Shown here in pieces: positions 11,180 through 23,312 of a DNA stretch of 64,000 bases. A model generated the notes under the pieces. The model was not told where the DNA came from, searched no databases, and saw only the letters and a list, made by a program, of their open reading frames with translations. Numbering within the stretch: position 1 is the stretch's first letter; every line of letters starts with the position of its first letter. Source of the stretch: Nannobrachium achirus (Eukaryota; Chordata; Actinopteri; Myctophiformes; Myctophidae); the NCBI GenBank assembly GCA_963921795.1, contig OY997658.1, positions 50,542,966 to 50,606,965 of the forward strand, given 5' to 3'. The position numbers were made by a program, and so were the translations under genes.

Positions 11180-11447
11180 AGAAAATCATATTTTCTACGT
11201 TGGCTATTGAAAAAGAGCAGATATACAAGCTCACAGTCACAGCGCGTCCGTCACTTTGTGCCACGCTGCAAACTTGTACGTCTGCTATTTTTTACAATCT
11301 TTTGAAAAATAAAATCTTGAAAGTGCTTTTTTTTTAACATCAATCTTCTCTTCTGGGGGGTCCCAAGCACAAAACATTTTCAGATGGGGGTCCGCGGCCA
11401 AATCTATATCAATTTGACAAAATATTTTGAGAATCACTGCCCTAAGA
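11180..11447. mobile_element. MITE with variant hairpin (subfamily B) and hAT-type right end
   Basis: The hairpin at about 11214-11292 is a variant, GATATACAAGCTCACAGTCAC...GTGCCACGCTGCAAACTTGTAC, shared with 27385-27458. The flanks CGTTGGCT...TTAAAA and AAATCTTGAAAGTG are shared too. The right end, TTTTGAGAATCACTG, is of the GAGAACCACTG type seen in many MITEs here. Confidence 0.6.
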
Positions 11448-11449
11448 CA

Positions 11450-11820
<371 letters not shown>

Positions 11821-12149
11821 TGCGCATGGATAAAAACAAAAATATAATCTCACAACTAATTTTTTTTACTAACTTGCAATTTCTGCAACAGTGTAAAAAG
11901 GAGCGCCCCACACTTGCGCTTATTCCTAAACAATTAACACAATATATAAAATATGTAAAATGATGATGTTTTAGTGATATTGTTACCGTTCTACATACTG
12001 CCAACCAGGTAAAGAAATCACAGATTGAGGCTTTAAACCTGTGCTTTTATATGAAATAAATATAAGATTTCATGGTGGGTGTTTATGAACATATTGTTAG
12101 TTTGACCATTTCAGTTCAAATGCTCTAATCTTAAAGTTATAACCGAAAA

Positions 12150-12221
12150 TGGCACTACAAGCGCGATTTCTTTGGTCACAATAATCGCGATATGACATTT
12201 TCATATCATCCCATCCCTACT
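12150..12221. mobile_element. Right-end fragment of a GGGATGGGACGAT-type hAT MITE
   Basis: GCGATTTCTTTGGTCACAATAATCGCGATATG...CATCCCATCCCTA matches the right end of the complete copy at 15838-16255. Confidence 0.75.
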
Positions 12222-14290
12222 TCTATGGAATCCAAATCACTGAAATCAGTCGTGTCGACGCACCCATGCACGCACGCACACGTATTTCTTGACATTTAGA
12301 AAATGTCAGATTAACTCTTAAAACTAAACAGATTTTATGCATCCCTCTCGCCTCTGAACACGTGATGCACTCCAGTGCACACCGTTTTTTATTTTATTTT
12401 TTAGGTTTAATATGGTATTTTTATTTGTATCTTAATAGCAGCTGATCCTCTTGTGTGTGTGTTCCCAGCGTGCCATATTAAAAGCACAAGGCAGTTAAAA
12501 CAGGCTTATGGGGGCATGTTTTCCACGGTGCCAGACTGGCAACCCGGCCGCGCGGCACCAGACTGTTAGTTAGTAAGCCAGCAAAAGAAAACGTTTATGG
12601 ACTTATTAACAGCGACATCAGCCGCGGTGTCAATCACTCACTTGCAACGAGGAGGGTTCAATTGAGAGGCGTGTAAATGACTGGCACGAGCCAAGACGAG
12701 GGTGTCGTTTGTTTTTAGATGTAAGGACATGCTGTAAGTATGCCTTATGGAAAAGAGGAGGGGTAGGTAGGGGCCTGAAACAAGAGCTTGATATACTGTA
12801 AGTTATTATTTCTCCTCAGCTACTCGTGTTGACAGTTTAAGGTTTATCATTTTAAATCAAAGCTTTTCCAGATGTGCATCCTAGTTTAAGTGAGATTGGG
12901 TTAATCTGCGTCACTCACTCTTTCTACCACATTCGCTGTACAAATCGTGCATTCAAATTAAGTGAACTCATCTTACACCGCCGGCAGATATTTTCATTGA
13001 TTTGTTTTGTCTGTTTGTTTGATGTTTATTTCTTTTTCTTTTTTTTCTTTTTTACATTCCACAGTCCACCCAGGCACATTAGATCCCGTGCTGGCCCGTC
13101 TAAACCAAGCTAACCTGGCTTTCGCAGAGCCAATCCATTCCAGGTCAGGCCAGTGCCTCTTGTCAGCTCCTAAATGGGCCAGGAGTTAAGCCAGCGCTTC
13201 CTGTCAGACTGTGGGGCTCTCAGGTTCCACCTCTGGTCTGAATTATGTCTGTCTGTCCCAGACTGCCACACTAAACCCTGACTCCTACCCACACCCCCGT
13301 CCCCCTTGCCCACAGCCCTCTCCCCATCTTATACTACCCTGGCCCCCCTCCCCATCACTCTCCGCATCCAGACTTCAGTGGTCTGCCCAATGTTGGGGAG
13401 ACAAGCCTAATGTGCTTCTCACTCTTAATGCTGCACAGATGAGGGACGCCACTGTTGCCTCAGCCACACAAGACGGCACTGGGAGGAGAGGAGTGGAGGA
13501 GAGGAGAGCCGCAGTAAAAGCATTTTCCTGTACATCCCACAGGGGAATCAAACGAACTAGGGGGAAGAAGCAGATTATCACAAAGATCTTTTGAGAGAGG
13601 GGGAAAGAGAGAGAGAGAGGACGTTAATGTTAAAAAGGTTAGAGGGGTCCCATAACCTCCCACGCCGAAAAACTGAGTGAAAATGAAAGACAGAGTTCTC
13701 AGCCCCAAGCTCCGAGGTCACGCAATTAAAAGATCTGATCACAGAAACATAACGCCGCGATTCATTCAAAGCATCCGGGGGCGAATCGAAATGGCTAATC
13801 GAGTGACTTTGACATTATTGTGGAGAAAAATGAATGAAAGGGGTGTGGGCAAATGGCCGTGGGAGAGAGCGATAACTCAGTATGACGATCATGCAGTACC
13901 CAAAATCTGAAACAAGTTTTTATGTTCCTTCTGTGTCCTGAACTCCTCGGATAAAACAGTCTATTGGTCGAGGGGACTGTTAGATATGATCTCCAGTGCG
14001 GTCGTTTGCATGCAAGGAGCGCACTTTAACAACAATGACTCTTCAGAGAGAGCCCGTAAACATATGCCTGAGACCTTGACCCAGGCAGTAAACAGCCGCC
14101 CCTCGCCACCCCCACAACCTAACCCCCGATGATGAATAGCAGAGCAGAGCAGAGCTGGGCAGGGCAGAGCGAAAAGAGGGGGGAAAGAAACTTCCTCTTT
14201 CAAACAGAATACTCAAAAGTTTACACCATGTATAAAAGGAGAGTGGATGAAATCATTTTGTTTAAGCTTCCTACGACTGCAGTTGCATTG
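12222..14290. other. Gene-free, mostly non-repetitive DNA; possible conserved non-coding element
   Basis: No coding region supported. 13680-13915 is compositionally even, free of repeats, and holds homeodomain-like and SOX-like cores (TAATCGAG, ACATTATTGTGG), which makes it a candidate regulatory element. That is an impression from texture, not from alignment. A purine-rich GAGAGAGAGAGAG patch is at 13602-13619. Confidence 0.35.
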
Positions 14291-14470
14291 TTAACCCGTC
14301 AAGACCTGAGGCAGATTCTTCAAATGTTCTTCTAAAACCCTTATATGGTTAATAGCAGTGGTGCTGAAAACCTTGTTTATGTCAAGGACCCCCAAAATGA
14401 TGTGTATTTGGCCACAGCAACCCATCTCAAAATATTTTGTTTCAGGGATCTGTTTCAGGGATCTGTAGTA
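14291..14470. mobile_element. piggyBac-like end and hAT MITE fragment
   Basis: TTAACCCGTCAAGACCTGAGGC (14292) resembles the inverted end at 27505-27530 (TTAACCCATTAATACCTGAGACC), so both may be ends of one TTAA-target family. The hAT-type piece AGCAGTGGTGCTGAAAACC...GGACCCCC follows. Both are incomplete. Confidence 0.5.
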
Positions 14471-15837
14471 CTAGTAAAAAGTGTGACCACTTTTGTGTGA
14501 GCAAAATGACGGAAAGTTGGCGGTGCCTCTATGTGGATTTACGTCATGAGCCAAGATTTCTCTACTGTACGACCTATATGGTTCAAGTGGTATAGGCCAA
14601 AAGTCCTTCTGGGAGTGTGTCCAAAGATTCTCACCAATTGGTGAAGCCGTGCCAGAGATAAGCAGTTCAGACAGACAGACACATAGACGAACATCGGCGA
14701 AATCATAATCTACGGCGTGTTCCTCCATCTATTGTGCTTATTATCAAATACGGTATACATAAAATGTATGAGGATATATGTATACAACAATCACCATAAG
14801 GGCCGATGTAAGGTCGATGTACCTGTGTGTTCAAAATAGCACATGGAGAAGAAACATAATTTTTAGGACAAAAGTGCAGCAGGTAAGTACAGTATATTGG
14901 CAAATATGAACAGATGTGCAGCAGGACTCAATGCCTGTTCAGCCTGATGGCCTGGCTACGTGCTATTTGATATTGATACTGTGATATCGCCTGTCTGAAG
15001 GGTTCAGGGTGAACAGATTGTGGCTGGGGTGGTCAGTGTCCTTAATAATCTGTTTTGCCAGATTGTGCCCCACCTGGTGTATATGATAACCAGCTAGGTC
15101 TCACTGGCTAGTTCTCACATCTTTTTCTCTCTCTCCATCTCCTTAGCTGGTTTGCTTTCTCTCACCCTCTCTCATTCTCGTCCGCTTTCTGATTTTCTCT
15201 ATCTCTTGCTATCAAATAAGCATTATTGGCCTTTAAATAGTCTGGCCAAACGACTGACAAAGAATACATAAAAAAATAGTAACTTGCTTTCTTATATGAT
15301 GTCTTTATTCATATACTGTAGGTTCCTCTTGTCCTCACGTACAGTACATCTTTAAAGATATTCTGACTGTCTCTCACATTTCATCTCCACATGTATTGTC
15401 CTTAAGTGTTCAATAATGATTCTTGTTTTTTTTTTGGTTTTTTTAACCATTGTAAGCATCCAGTAATTTGATATAGTGAACTGTACAAGCATCCGTCTTT
15501 TTAATGCCTTTCCAAACTCCCTCATATGCGCTCACCCACCCACCCACCACACACACGTACTCCAGACTAATGGAGTTTAGAGTTTCGTAGGCTAAGCTAG
15601 CTACAGGGGGCCTCCTAGTCCTCAGGGCACGGGGGCCACAGTAAAGGGCTGGCAGGGTACAGGCAGAGGAAGCCCCCTGTTTGTTTTGCCTGGCCTGCTC
15701 CGAGGCTGTTCCCTCCTCTGGGACTGGCCCACGTCTCAACATATTTATGCTTGGAAGTCAACTTTTACCCCGCGCTTTCCAGCAATGTTGTGCTGCATCA
15801 GTTCAGGTCCAGCAAAGACAAAAAGGAGGATGGTCAG
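14471..15837. other. No gene seen
   Basis: No coding region, RNA gene or complete element recognised. A C/T-rich tract is at about 15123-15200. Confidence 0.5.
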
Positions 15838-16255
15838 TAGGAATGGGACGATAAGCGATATTATCGTTTATCGCGATAAAAAAACACTCACGATAATCGT
15901 ACCGTGGAGATTTAATTTATTGTGAAATCGTCCTCATTCATGCAATGGTATCAATTCACCTTTTATTTGCCAAGCTGCATATCCGGTACCATTTAAACCC
16001 TCTATTGGTAAAACGTACTAATAATATACATACTTGATAGTCTTTTTTTCACTCTCTACCAAATCTCTTTGCCAAAAAATAGCCCATCTACAAGCTCACA
16101 ACGCGTCGCATTGTAGATCTGCTATTTTTTGGCAAATGTTCCTCCCCAGGATAATGGATGTTGGGGATATTTTGATTATCGCGATAATATTGTAAATCGT
16201 GATTTCTTTGGTCTCAATAATCGTGATATGAACTTTTCATATCGTCCCATCCCTA
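15838..16255. mobile_element. Complete hAT MITE, 418 bp, with hairpin core
   Basis: Left terminus TAGGAATGGGACGATAAGCG, right terminus CATATCGTCCCATCCCTA. Target duplication ATGGTCAG (15830-15837) / ATGATCAG (16256-16263), 7 of 8. Interior AT-rich with CGCGATA subterminal motifs. A copy of the palindromic hairpin lies at 16070-16140. Confidence 0.88.
16070..16140. repeat. Palindromic hairpin element, copy in hAT MITE
   Basis: TTTGCCAAAAAATAG...CATCTACAAGCTCACAACGCG...TTGTAGATCTG...CTATTTTTTGGCAAA. Here the symmetry extends past the usual core into TTTGCCAAAAAATAG / CTATTTTTTGGCAAA. Confidence 0.85.
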
Positions 16256-16675
16256 ATGATCAGGTATTTGGTTGTTTCTACCGACGCACTGCTCTAGGTT
16301 CTTCCATTTCGTTATCCAGTGTGAGGATTTGACGGATTCAAGGCAACGAAGAAGACTTTATTATAACTTTTGATTATATAAAATCTAATCGTTTTTAAAC
16401 CTTCGTCTGAACACTAAGCTCAGAGAGCTATCGCCTATCTTCTTCAAAAGATAAAAATGAGATTGCTCATCACTAAAACCACTCGTTATAGAATAGATGA
16501 CTGATGTCTTAGACTGGCCACATAAAGTCTGAGATGTGGATTACAATGTGGACTGGAGCTACGCCGTTATTACTGTAGACCTGTCTGATACCGGCATATC
16601 ACTAAGTGGGGCAGCAACTATATCTACAGTTACAGTGTAATCTTTTGCTGCTTTTTCTGCATTCCATGATAGTAT

Positions 16676-16827
16676 ACAGTAGACAAGCAGGAAATGGGGA
16701 GAGAGAGAGAGATAGGGAGTGACAAGCAGCAAAGGTCGCCGGGACTCGAACGCACACCGCTGCCAGGCCACACTGCAGCCCAGGCGCCCGGAGGCCCCGG
16801 ACCGCAAGGCCATCTGGCCTGGCCTAT
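16676..16827 (-). mobile_element. tRNA-derived SINE
   Basis: On the minus strand the head carries a box B-like GTTCGAGTCCCGG and an upstream box A-like region, then a body reading TTTGCTGCTTGTCACTCC followed by a CT-rich stretch and CCATTTCCTGC. The same order is seen in the copy at 32567-32752, so this is a real SINE family. Confidence 0.75.
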
Positions 16828-17076
16828 ATTACTTTTTTGATTAATCGAATAGTCGAGAAGCTTGCTTTTTATATAATATACATCAAGGAATTGATTAACC
16901 GCTAATTTTATACTTTGTCGCACAACTGTATCATTGTGAGCTCGAAGACCTTTTTTCACTATTTTATTACATTTATTTTGTTACTTTTGTTTTACCTAGA
17001 ACATGCCCAAACTAGGGATAGATTATAATTACATTATTTTATTTTATTAAATCTGCCGATCAACGTCAGTTTTTAA

Positions 17077-17254
17077 AGGCCCATTCCCACTGGGCTAGAT
17101 AAACAGATAAAAAATATCTTTCTCCATTCAAGTGGATGGTAAGATACTGATAAAAAAAATATCTGTCAGATATTTTTTATCAGTATCTTACCATCCACTT
17201 GAAAGGAGAAAGATATTTTTTTATCTGTTTATCTGGCCCAGTGGGAATGGGCCT
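17077..17254. mobile_element. 178-bp palindromic MITE, TTAA target
   Basis: Flanks TTAA (17073-17076) and TTAG (17255-17258). The arms AGGCCCATTCCCACTGGG and their reverse complement continue nearly perfectly through AGATAAACAGATAAAAAATATC to the centre. Same TTAA plus AGG design as 6411-6714 and 49579-51057. Confidence 0.85.
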
Positions 17255-17308
17255 TTAGTCATCGATTAAATCGCTTCGCTCGATTAACGGTTGCACCCCT
17301 ATTACTAA

Positions 17309-17831
17309 GTCAGACTTAACGTGACTCGGTGAAGGGACAGCTGTTTATCTCTGAGCTCTAAAGTTTCCAAACAAACCAGAGTCTGGAACTGAGAGCTGAA
17401 AGAGGCCCAGACTGCACTGAATCATGTTTACAATCAACTCCGAGCGCTCTGGACTTGACTGGTAAATGGGCTGCAAGGATCCAGGATCTGACCTATCTGC
17501 CCCGTGTGTGTCTGTGCGTGCGAGGCATGCGCGTATGCGTATGTGTGTAGAGGAGATAAAGAGAGGATGGGGTGGAGCGGGGCAGTGACCCCTGGGTCTC
17601 CAAACCAAGGGGAGAGAGGGTTAGGGTCTGCAGGATTTGGGTTGAGCATGGGGTTTAGGAAGGACAGGTCAAGAACCTAATGTGCTGGATCACTGGCTAA
17701 TAAGGATGCGGTCAGACTCATTACCCAACAGACCAGATGAGGATCCATTCTGTCCAATGAGAAGTGATAGTGGAGGTTGTTGTCTAAAGCTCCAGGACTT
17801 ATCAACTAAACACACAAGCAGTCCCCTACAG
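17309..17831. other. No gene seen
   Basis: Unique-looking DNA with no recognised features. Confidence 0.5.
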
Positions 17832-18210
17832 CAGTGGTTCTCAACCCTTTCAGGCCGCGACCCCCCAAAATAATCATACTAAGAGTTGAGGCATTACATT
17901 TTATATAACACAGTTCTTTCGTGAAAATAGCCGATTGACATGCTCACAACGCCTCGCTATTTTCACAATTTCTGCCTCTAATATTTGACAATTTGGCCAA
18001 TGTTTAATTTGCCATTTTAGAGGTATTAAAAAGGCCTTAAATTGTCACTTTAGAAATGTCCATGTACCCTCTATTGACTCAAACTTAATGTTGGTTTGTT
18101 TACTGTTGAGTGAGAAAACAATGTTGCACATTAAGTTTATCATCTGGGGACCCCCCAAAATAATTTGAGGACCCCCCTGGGGGTCCCGACCCACAGGTTG
18201 AGAACCATTG
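17832..18210. mobile_element. Complete hAT MITE (CAGTGGTTCTCAA type) with short hairpin
   Basis: Left CAGTGGTTCTCAACCC, right GGTTGAGAACCATTG. Target duplication CCCTACAG (17824-17831) / CCCTATAG (18211-18218), 7 of 8. A reduced hairpin core (GTGAAAATAGCCGATTG...GCTCACAACGC...GCTATTTTCAC) is at 17920-17970. Confidence 0.9.
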
Positions 18211-18272
18211 CCCTATAGCATAAACGAGTGTTCAAAATCCAATCAAGGATTTCATCATCATATTAAAACTTT

Positions 18273-18393
18273 TTCGGAGTAACATTTAGACAATGAGGAA
18301 GCAGCAAAAACTGCTTTTAGCCAATGAGGAAGCTGCATAAAGGTGACGTCACATGAATGCTGGTTTCTCATTGGCTAAATGTTACTCTATAAA
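18273..18393. repeat. Short inverted repeat around a duplicated CCAATGAGG block
   Basis: GGAGTAACATTTAGACAATGAG at the left is mirrored by CTCATTGGCTAAATGTTACTC at the right. AGCCAATGAGGAAGC is repeated inside. Looks like a small MITE with unclear ends. Confidence 0.6.
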
Positions 18394-19365
18394 CTCGGAC
18401 CGATAACAAACGTTTGTCGCCCTTCAGGCAACCACACTAATAAGGTGATTTGGGTTTCTCATAACAAACCATGTGATACACACCACCAGCACCAGTGCTT
18501 TTGTTTACACATTCAGCATGTATTAAAGTCTCAGTCATCGTGCCTACTACTTCTTCTCTGCTTCGATTCCACATGGTTTATACAGACATTTCCCCGAAAA
18601 CAAATTCCAGCCCGTTCCCAAGGAGCCGTCGTAAAGCATTCCGTGGAGAGAGAATGATCACTGGGCGCTCCACGCGCAGCAACACAGCAGCTCCACAACG
18701 TCATATTTCACATACCTCCAGACGCTATGCGCCACATGTGGTAGCTATGTCAGTTAGCACATACTCAAACATAAACAAATAGATAAATTCATTTTGTCAT
18801 GACTTGGGGGGAGGGATAGGGAGGGGGATTCATCGCTCCACTTACTTTTATTATCACTCGTGGACTCCTTCGGCTGTGTCCCTCTGTAAAAAAAATACAC
18901 GCCAGTGCATTTTTCCCCCCTCAACTTGCTGTAGGACGTCACTTGACAAAGCTAGAATAAACACCAGGAGAAGAGAGAAGAGTTAAAATACACAAAGATA
19001 TACAGCGAGTCTGCAGTATTTAGTCTGTATATGAACCTCCTAATAATCAACATGGCGCAAGTCTCTGTGTCAGGCATTTATATGTATCCCATCCGAGCAA
19101 CAACCTAGCACTGTCCGGCAGCAATCCAAGATGCGTGACAGAGTCCAAATCATGGTTTAGGTCAACCGAGCCTCTGAAATAATTAATAGACAGTGATGGG
19201 AAACTCAGACACAGAACTGCACCTGAGATAGTTATGGAGATATACAGTACCACCATTTGGAAAGCATCGCCAGCGACCCTTACAAACTTTGTGCCTGTAG
19301 ATTAGAACATTGTCGGGGAGAAAAAAACAGTTGAAATGATTAACTCTTGGCTGTTCAACATACTT
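18394..19365. other. No gene seen
   Basis: Unique-looking DNA with no supported gene or element. Confidence 0.5.
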
Positions 19366-19369
19366 TTAG

Positions 19370-19462
19370 GGCGGCCAAGTTGTGCAGGGGTAAAGTTCCT
19401 GCCCACCACCACAGAGACAGGGGTTTGATTCCACTGTGGAACCTTCAAATTGGTATAGGACC
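19370..19462 (+). mobile_element. Possible tRNA-derived SINE head
   Basis: A GTTGTGCAGGGGTAAAGTTC segment (box A-like) is followed about 45 bases later by GGGGTTTGATTCCAC (box B-like). Spacing suits a tRNA-type pol III promoter, but no SINE body or tail was recognised. Confidence 0.35.
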
Positions 19463-20745
19463 TCCAATGTATATAACTGGGCATGTTCGCAGGAGGGAGG
19501 CCCGAGGGGTTGGCGTTTGCTGTCTCTACACTAACGACTCCTACAGGTTGGTTGGGACTAGCCTGGTTCCCAAACACATTCCCAAACATAAACATTGCGT
19601 CGCCCATCGCGGTAATATGCGATCGTATCGATATGAAACATCAGTAGCAGACATGTTATGTTGTGTTTGATTACTAGCAAGTAGCACTAGTAAGCAACAG
19701 GCTAGCCACTAGCAAGCCACATAACAACACTACATCATCTGCTTTGCTACCGTTGTGTTGGTCAGACGGTGAACCAATCGCAGAAGACGCCCATCCCAGA
19801 AATTGCCTTGGATCAAAGCAAGTTCAGACTGAATAATGGAGTGAAACGAAATGCAATTCAGGCTGAGTGTTAGGCTAGGTTGGGACGCCTGTTCAGCGGG
19901 GAGAGAAATTTGAAGGGATAGTGTGTTACGTCCTCCCACCTCAACTCGACAAGACTGTCCCCACATGAGGGGAACTGACTAAATTAGGAAAAAGAAAAAA
20001 AATCATTTTACACGGTAACTGATGTAATGAGTATCCAAATTCAAAATCAATGTAGTTTTGTGGAGTAGAGCTCTCCTATAATTTATTCTGAGGCACTCCA
20101 CTTTTAGTGAATGCCACAGTAGTTCTGTATGACCTGTGATCTATTCTGTGCCAACGCGAACTATAGGTGTTGTTTTTAGACTACAGCCTACTTCCCAAAT
20201 TGTGGTTGGTGGTTTTGCGAATGGGGACGTGTAAGAGAGACAGGGGCTTCTCCGCTTTCAGCCCAGTAATCCCTGGGATCTACTGCTCACAATGAGGACA
20301 CATCAGAGTCAGCTAGCACAGAGAGAGACCTAAGGCCTATAGTATATACCGCTCAAGGTGTGCATCCCTGCTAGTATAGGTGGAAGCCTGGCCATCTGCC
20401 AAGAGTAATCCATTATTATCATGCACGCAACCTTGTCACACACAGTTCTCTTCTTCTTCCTAGTCGTGTTTTACTGAATCCATTATACTCTGAACTTAAA
20501 TCATACTGCCAGTAGAGTAAAGTAGCAATTAACTAGTGGCTCTTTGCCAACATCCAGTTATATTGTCATAAATATGTTGACAAATATCTATTTTAAACTA
20601 ACCTGTTTGACGAGACAACCCACTTTTCCGTTTTCAAGAAGGAGTAATCCCACCTCAATCAAGAGGCCTCGTTTCAAAGACATACTGGTAATACTTCATT
20701 GTTAAAAACAAAAAAACAGTGGTTCTTTGCAAGGGTTGAGCTATA
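19463..20745. other. No gene seen
   Basis: No gene. CTAGCAAG/GCTAGCC repeats at 19670-19725 form weak inverted repeats. Confidence 0.45.
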
Positions 20746-20860
20746 TAGCAGTGGTTCTCAACCTTTTCAGGCCGCAACCCTCCAAAATAATCATTTGAAA
20801 CAAACATCGAATATTGTACTTTTACTCCACTACAATTTGAAAACCTTAGTTTACTAGTTA
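20746..20860. mobile_element. hAT MITE left-end fragments
   Basis: AGCAGTGGTTCTCAACC then TTTTCAGGCCGCAACCC is the left end of the 17832-type MITE, cut after about 60 bases. A TTTTACTCCACTAC piece of the TAC-rich MITE family follows. Confidence 0.6.
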
Positions 20861-21099
20861 GTGTGGTTGCCCTGCAGGGTACTTGTCCAGCTTTATTTCC
20901 ATGCATCTTTCCATCTCTCTAGGTAAACTTTATTTTGCCGCCCTACTCCTCTCACAGTTTTCACAGGACACGTAGGGGTGCATTTTGCAAAGAGATACTT
21001 TATATATAGTTTCATTTAGATACATTTATTTGTGAATTAATTGTTTCCTTTGAGTTTAATTATATTTTATTTTTTCCCAAATGATGGAGATGACTGACA

Positions 21100-21265
21100 T
21101 AGATGTCTGACATATACAGTAGACCACATGAGACTGACACAATATGTCCATATATGGGCATTCCAAGATATGGGCTTAATATTGATGACATCAGGGATCT
21201 CCATATATGGGCATAAAAGGGACAAGGACTGACACAGATATCTCCATATATGACCATGAATGTAT
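21100..21265. repeat. Direct repeats containing CArG-like CCATATATGG
   Basis: GACTGACACA...CCATATATGGGCAT recurs. CCATATATGG is perfect at 21148-21157 and 21201-21210, with a third CCATATATGA near 21244. Confidence 0.7.
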
Positions 21266-21301
21266 TAGTGAATTAATTTTAGTCATTGACTTGAATGGGG
21301 A

Positions 21302-21328
21302 AAATTCGCATTGTGAGCTTGTAGATTG
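21302..21328. repeat. Half copy of the palindromic hairpin
   Basis: GCATTGTGAGCTTGTAGATTG: one arm only. Confidence 0.7.
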
Positions 21329-21394
21329 ATTTTTTTCAAATTTTAGACATTTGCAAATGTGTGAAATGGGACATAGGCCTACTTCATAATGAGT

Positions 21395-21642
21395 ACTTTC
21401 TACTTTTGGTACTTTAAGTATATTTGGTACCAATAGTTTTGCACTTTTACTCAATTACATTTTGAAATCCAGACTTCTATTTGTAACAAGATACATTGCA
21501 GTATTGCTAAATGTAAAAGTAGCAATACTGTAATGTTGTAAAAGTAGCAATACTGCAATTAAATGTAGCTTGTTACAAATAGTCAATAGAAGTCTGGAAT
21601 TGTACAATGTGAGTAGGGTAGCCTACTTTTTCCACCACTGGT
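21395..21642. mobile_element. MITE of the TAC-rich CAGTGG family with internal inverted repeat
   Basis: It ends in TTTTTCCACCACTGG. Inside, CCAGACTTCTATTTGTAAC is mirrored by TACAAATAGTCAATAGAAGTCTGG around two copies of AAAAGTAGCAATACTG. Related to 36476-37002 and 39490-39770. Confidence 0.6.
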
Positions 21643-21649
21643 CCAAGCC

Positions 21650-22600
21650 AGCCACTTAATTAAAACGTTTGGTAACTTGTTACATTGAGTCTGAGGTGTC
21701 AGGTGTGTATTATGCAGATAGATCATAGATGTATACTTTATGGCAGTTCTCAAGTTCATTCTCCCAGCAGTGCTTTTACAAACATGCACGTGCACACACA
21801 TATGCACGCACGCACGCGCCGTTGCCCATGCTGGTTCTGTTTACATACCATCTCTCTCTGTCTCTCTCCGTTCCGCGACCGTTGCGTCAAACCATTATTT
21901 GTAGCATGGTAGACAGGTTGTACATCGCTGTAAACTTCTATAATGTTGCAGTTTAAAGCGCTGCAGTATTAAATTCGTGCAAAGGAAGACGGGCTCTTCT
22001 TCACTGACAAGCCTTTCCAGATACGCCGCGCCTCAGTTCCTAACTTTCTGACTACTGGCAGTCATGCTGGCAGTGGCCAATCAGCAGCCAGTAGTCCAGG
22101 AAGTTGGGAACTATTGTGGGAAGAGCCAATCGGAGCCAACTGCGTCATAGGTGAGGTGGAGCTGTACTTTGTTTTGCTTGCTTGATTGATTGTTTGATTA
22201 ATTGATTGATTGAATACTTTATCAACAAGATTATTAACAGTAGCCTATGTAGTACAGTCAAAGTATATTATAAAAGGATAACATCAGTAATACATAATGT
22301 ACAATACAACCAGGGTTTTAGAGGGACCCTTTCGTAAGGTGCTGTCCATGGACTGCCCGTATAAAATTATTATATTCACTTGGGAATTAGATTAATTATC
22401 TAATTATCGGTCAGATAGAAGGTTGTCTTGTCCACAATGGCCAATCCAACCAATATACCCACACATATAACCAATTGACTTAAACCTCTACTCTGACAAC
22501 AGGTACGGCTATTCTGACTATAACAGGGCACTGGCGCATGCGTTTCTACCTTGCATTGTTCCAACTGGCATCATTCCTGAGTAGAGTAGGCCATGGAGGT
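21650..22600. other. No gene seen; short inverted repeat at 22030-22112
   Basis: AGTTCCTAACTTTCTGACTACTGGC is mirrored by GCCAGTAGTCCAGGAAGTTGGGAACT. Otherwise unremarkable. Confidence 0.5.
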
Positions 22601-22604
22601 ACCA

Positions 22605-22693
22605 AATCTTTTCAGATGGAGGGTCTGCGGCCACATTAATACATTAATTAGGGGGTCCTTGACATGTAAAAAAAAACATTTGAGAACCACTGA
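22605..22693. mobile_element. hAT MITE right-end fragment
   Basis: AGATGGAGGGTCTGCGGCC...GGTCCTTGACATG...ATTTGAGAACCACTG is a recurrent right end, also seen at 11370-11447, 37510-37590 and 38380-38460. Confidence 0.65.
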
Positions 22694-22961
22694 TGTACAT
22701 AGTACAGCATATGATCCTCTTCATGTCGTGTGTGAAGTGGATGAGTGGTAGGAAAGAACGCGGGGCTCTTAGGGTAGACATTGTTCTGCCATCTGTCTCT
22801 AGGGGGCCCCGGCCCTCAGCTGACACAGAGAGGGGAGACGCTCGGTGCCCTCGGCTCCACAGAGAGGCTGACGAGTGTCACTACGTCATCCACGTCATCC
22901 ACATGCAGAGTGCAGAGCTCCTCAGAAAGGAGACCATGGGACCTGCTGGGGACAGCTCATC

Positions 22962-22963
<2 letters not shown>

Positions 22964-23029
<66 letters not shown>

Positions 23030-23031
23030 CG
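22964..23031. repeat. (GT)n microsatellite
   Basis: About 64 bp, followed by interrupted GTGC/GTGT repeats to about 23170. Confidence 0.95.
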
Positions 23032-23251
23032 TGCGTGCACGTGCGTGTGTGTGCGTGACAGGTGAATGCCTCTGCACATGCCTGTATGTGTGTATGCGAG
23101 TGGACATGCACATTTGTGCGCGTGTGTGTGTGCACAGCGTGTATGTGTGTGTGTTTGTGTGTGTGTTTGTAAGTAAGGTGATACTTGAGGCTCCGCTTCA
23201 ATGAGATCTTGCCTACTCTCTAGTCTACACACACTCTCTCTCTCTCTCTTT

Positions 23252-23253
<2 letters not shown>

Positions 23254-23311
<58 letters not shown>
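23254..23311. repeat. (AC)n microsatellite
   Basis: Preceded by (TC)n. With the opposite-phase GT tract at 22964 it forms a 350-bp segment that could fold back. Confidence 0.95.

Positions 23312-23312
<1 letters not shown>

Larger units (their letters stand above)
16606..17300. mobile_element. hAT-like MITE hosting a SINE and a TTAA palindrome
   Basis: Ends GTGGGGCAGCAACT (left) and GGTTGCACCCCT (right). Flanks ATCACTAA (16598-16605) / ATTACTAA (17301-17308) match at 7 of 8. Inside are TTAATCG/CGATTAA subterminal motifs, a tRNA-derived SINE (16676-16827) and a palindromic TTAA element (17077-17254). Confidence 0.65.

Noticed and set aside
16740-16770. Real tRNA gene in the SINE head
   Set aside because: Only promoter boxes are conserved. 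The cloverleaf is not intact, and the same unit recurs with a SINE body.
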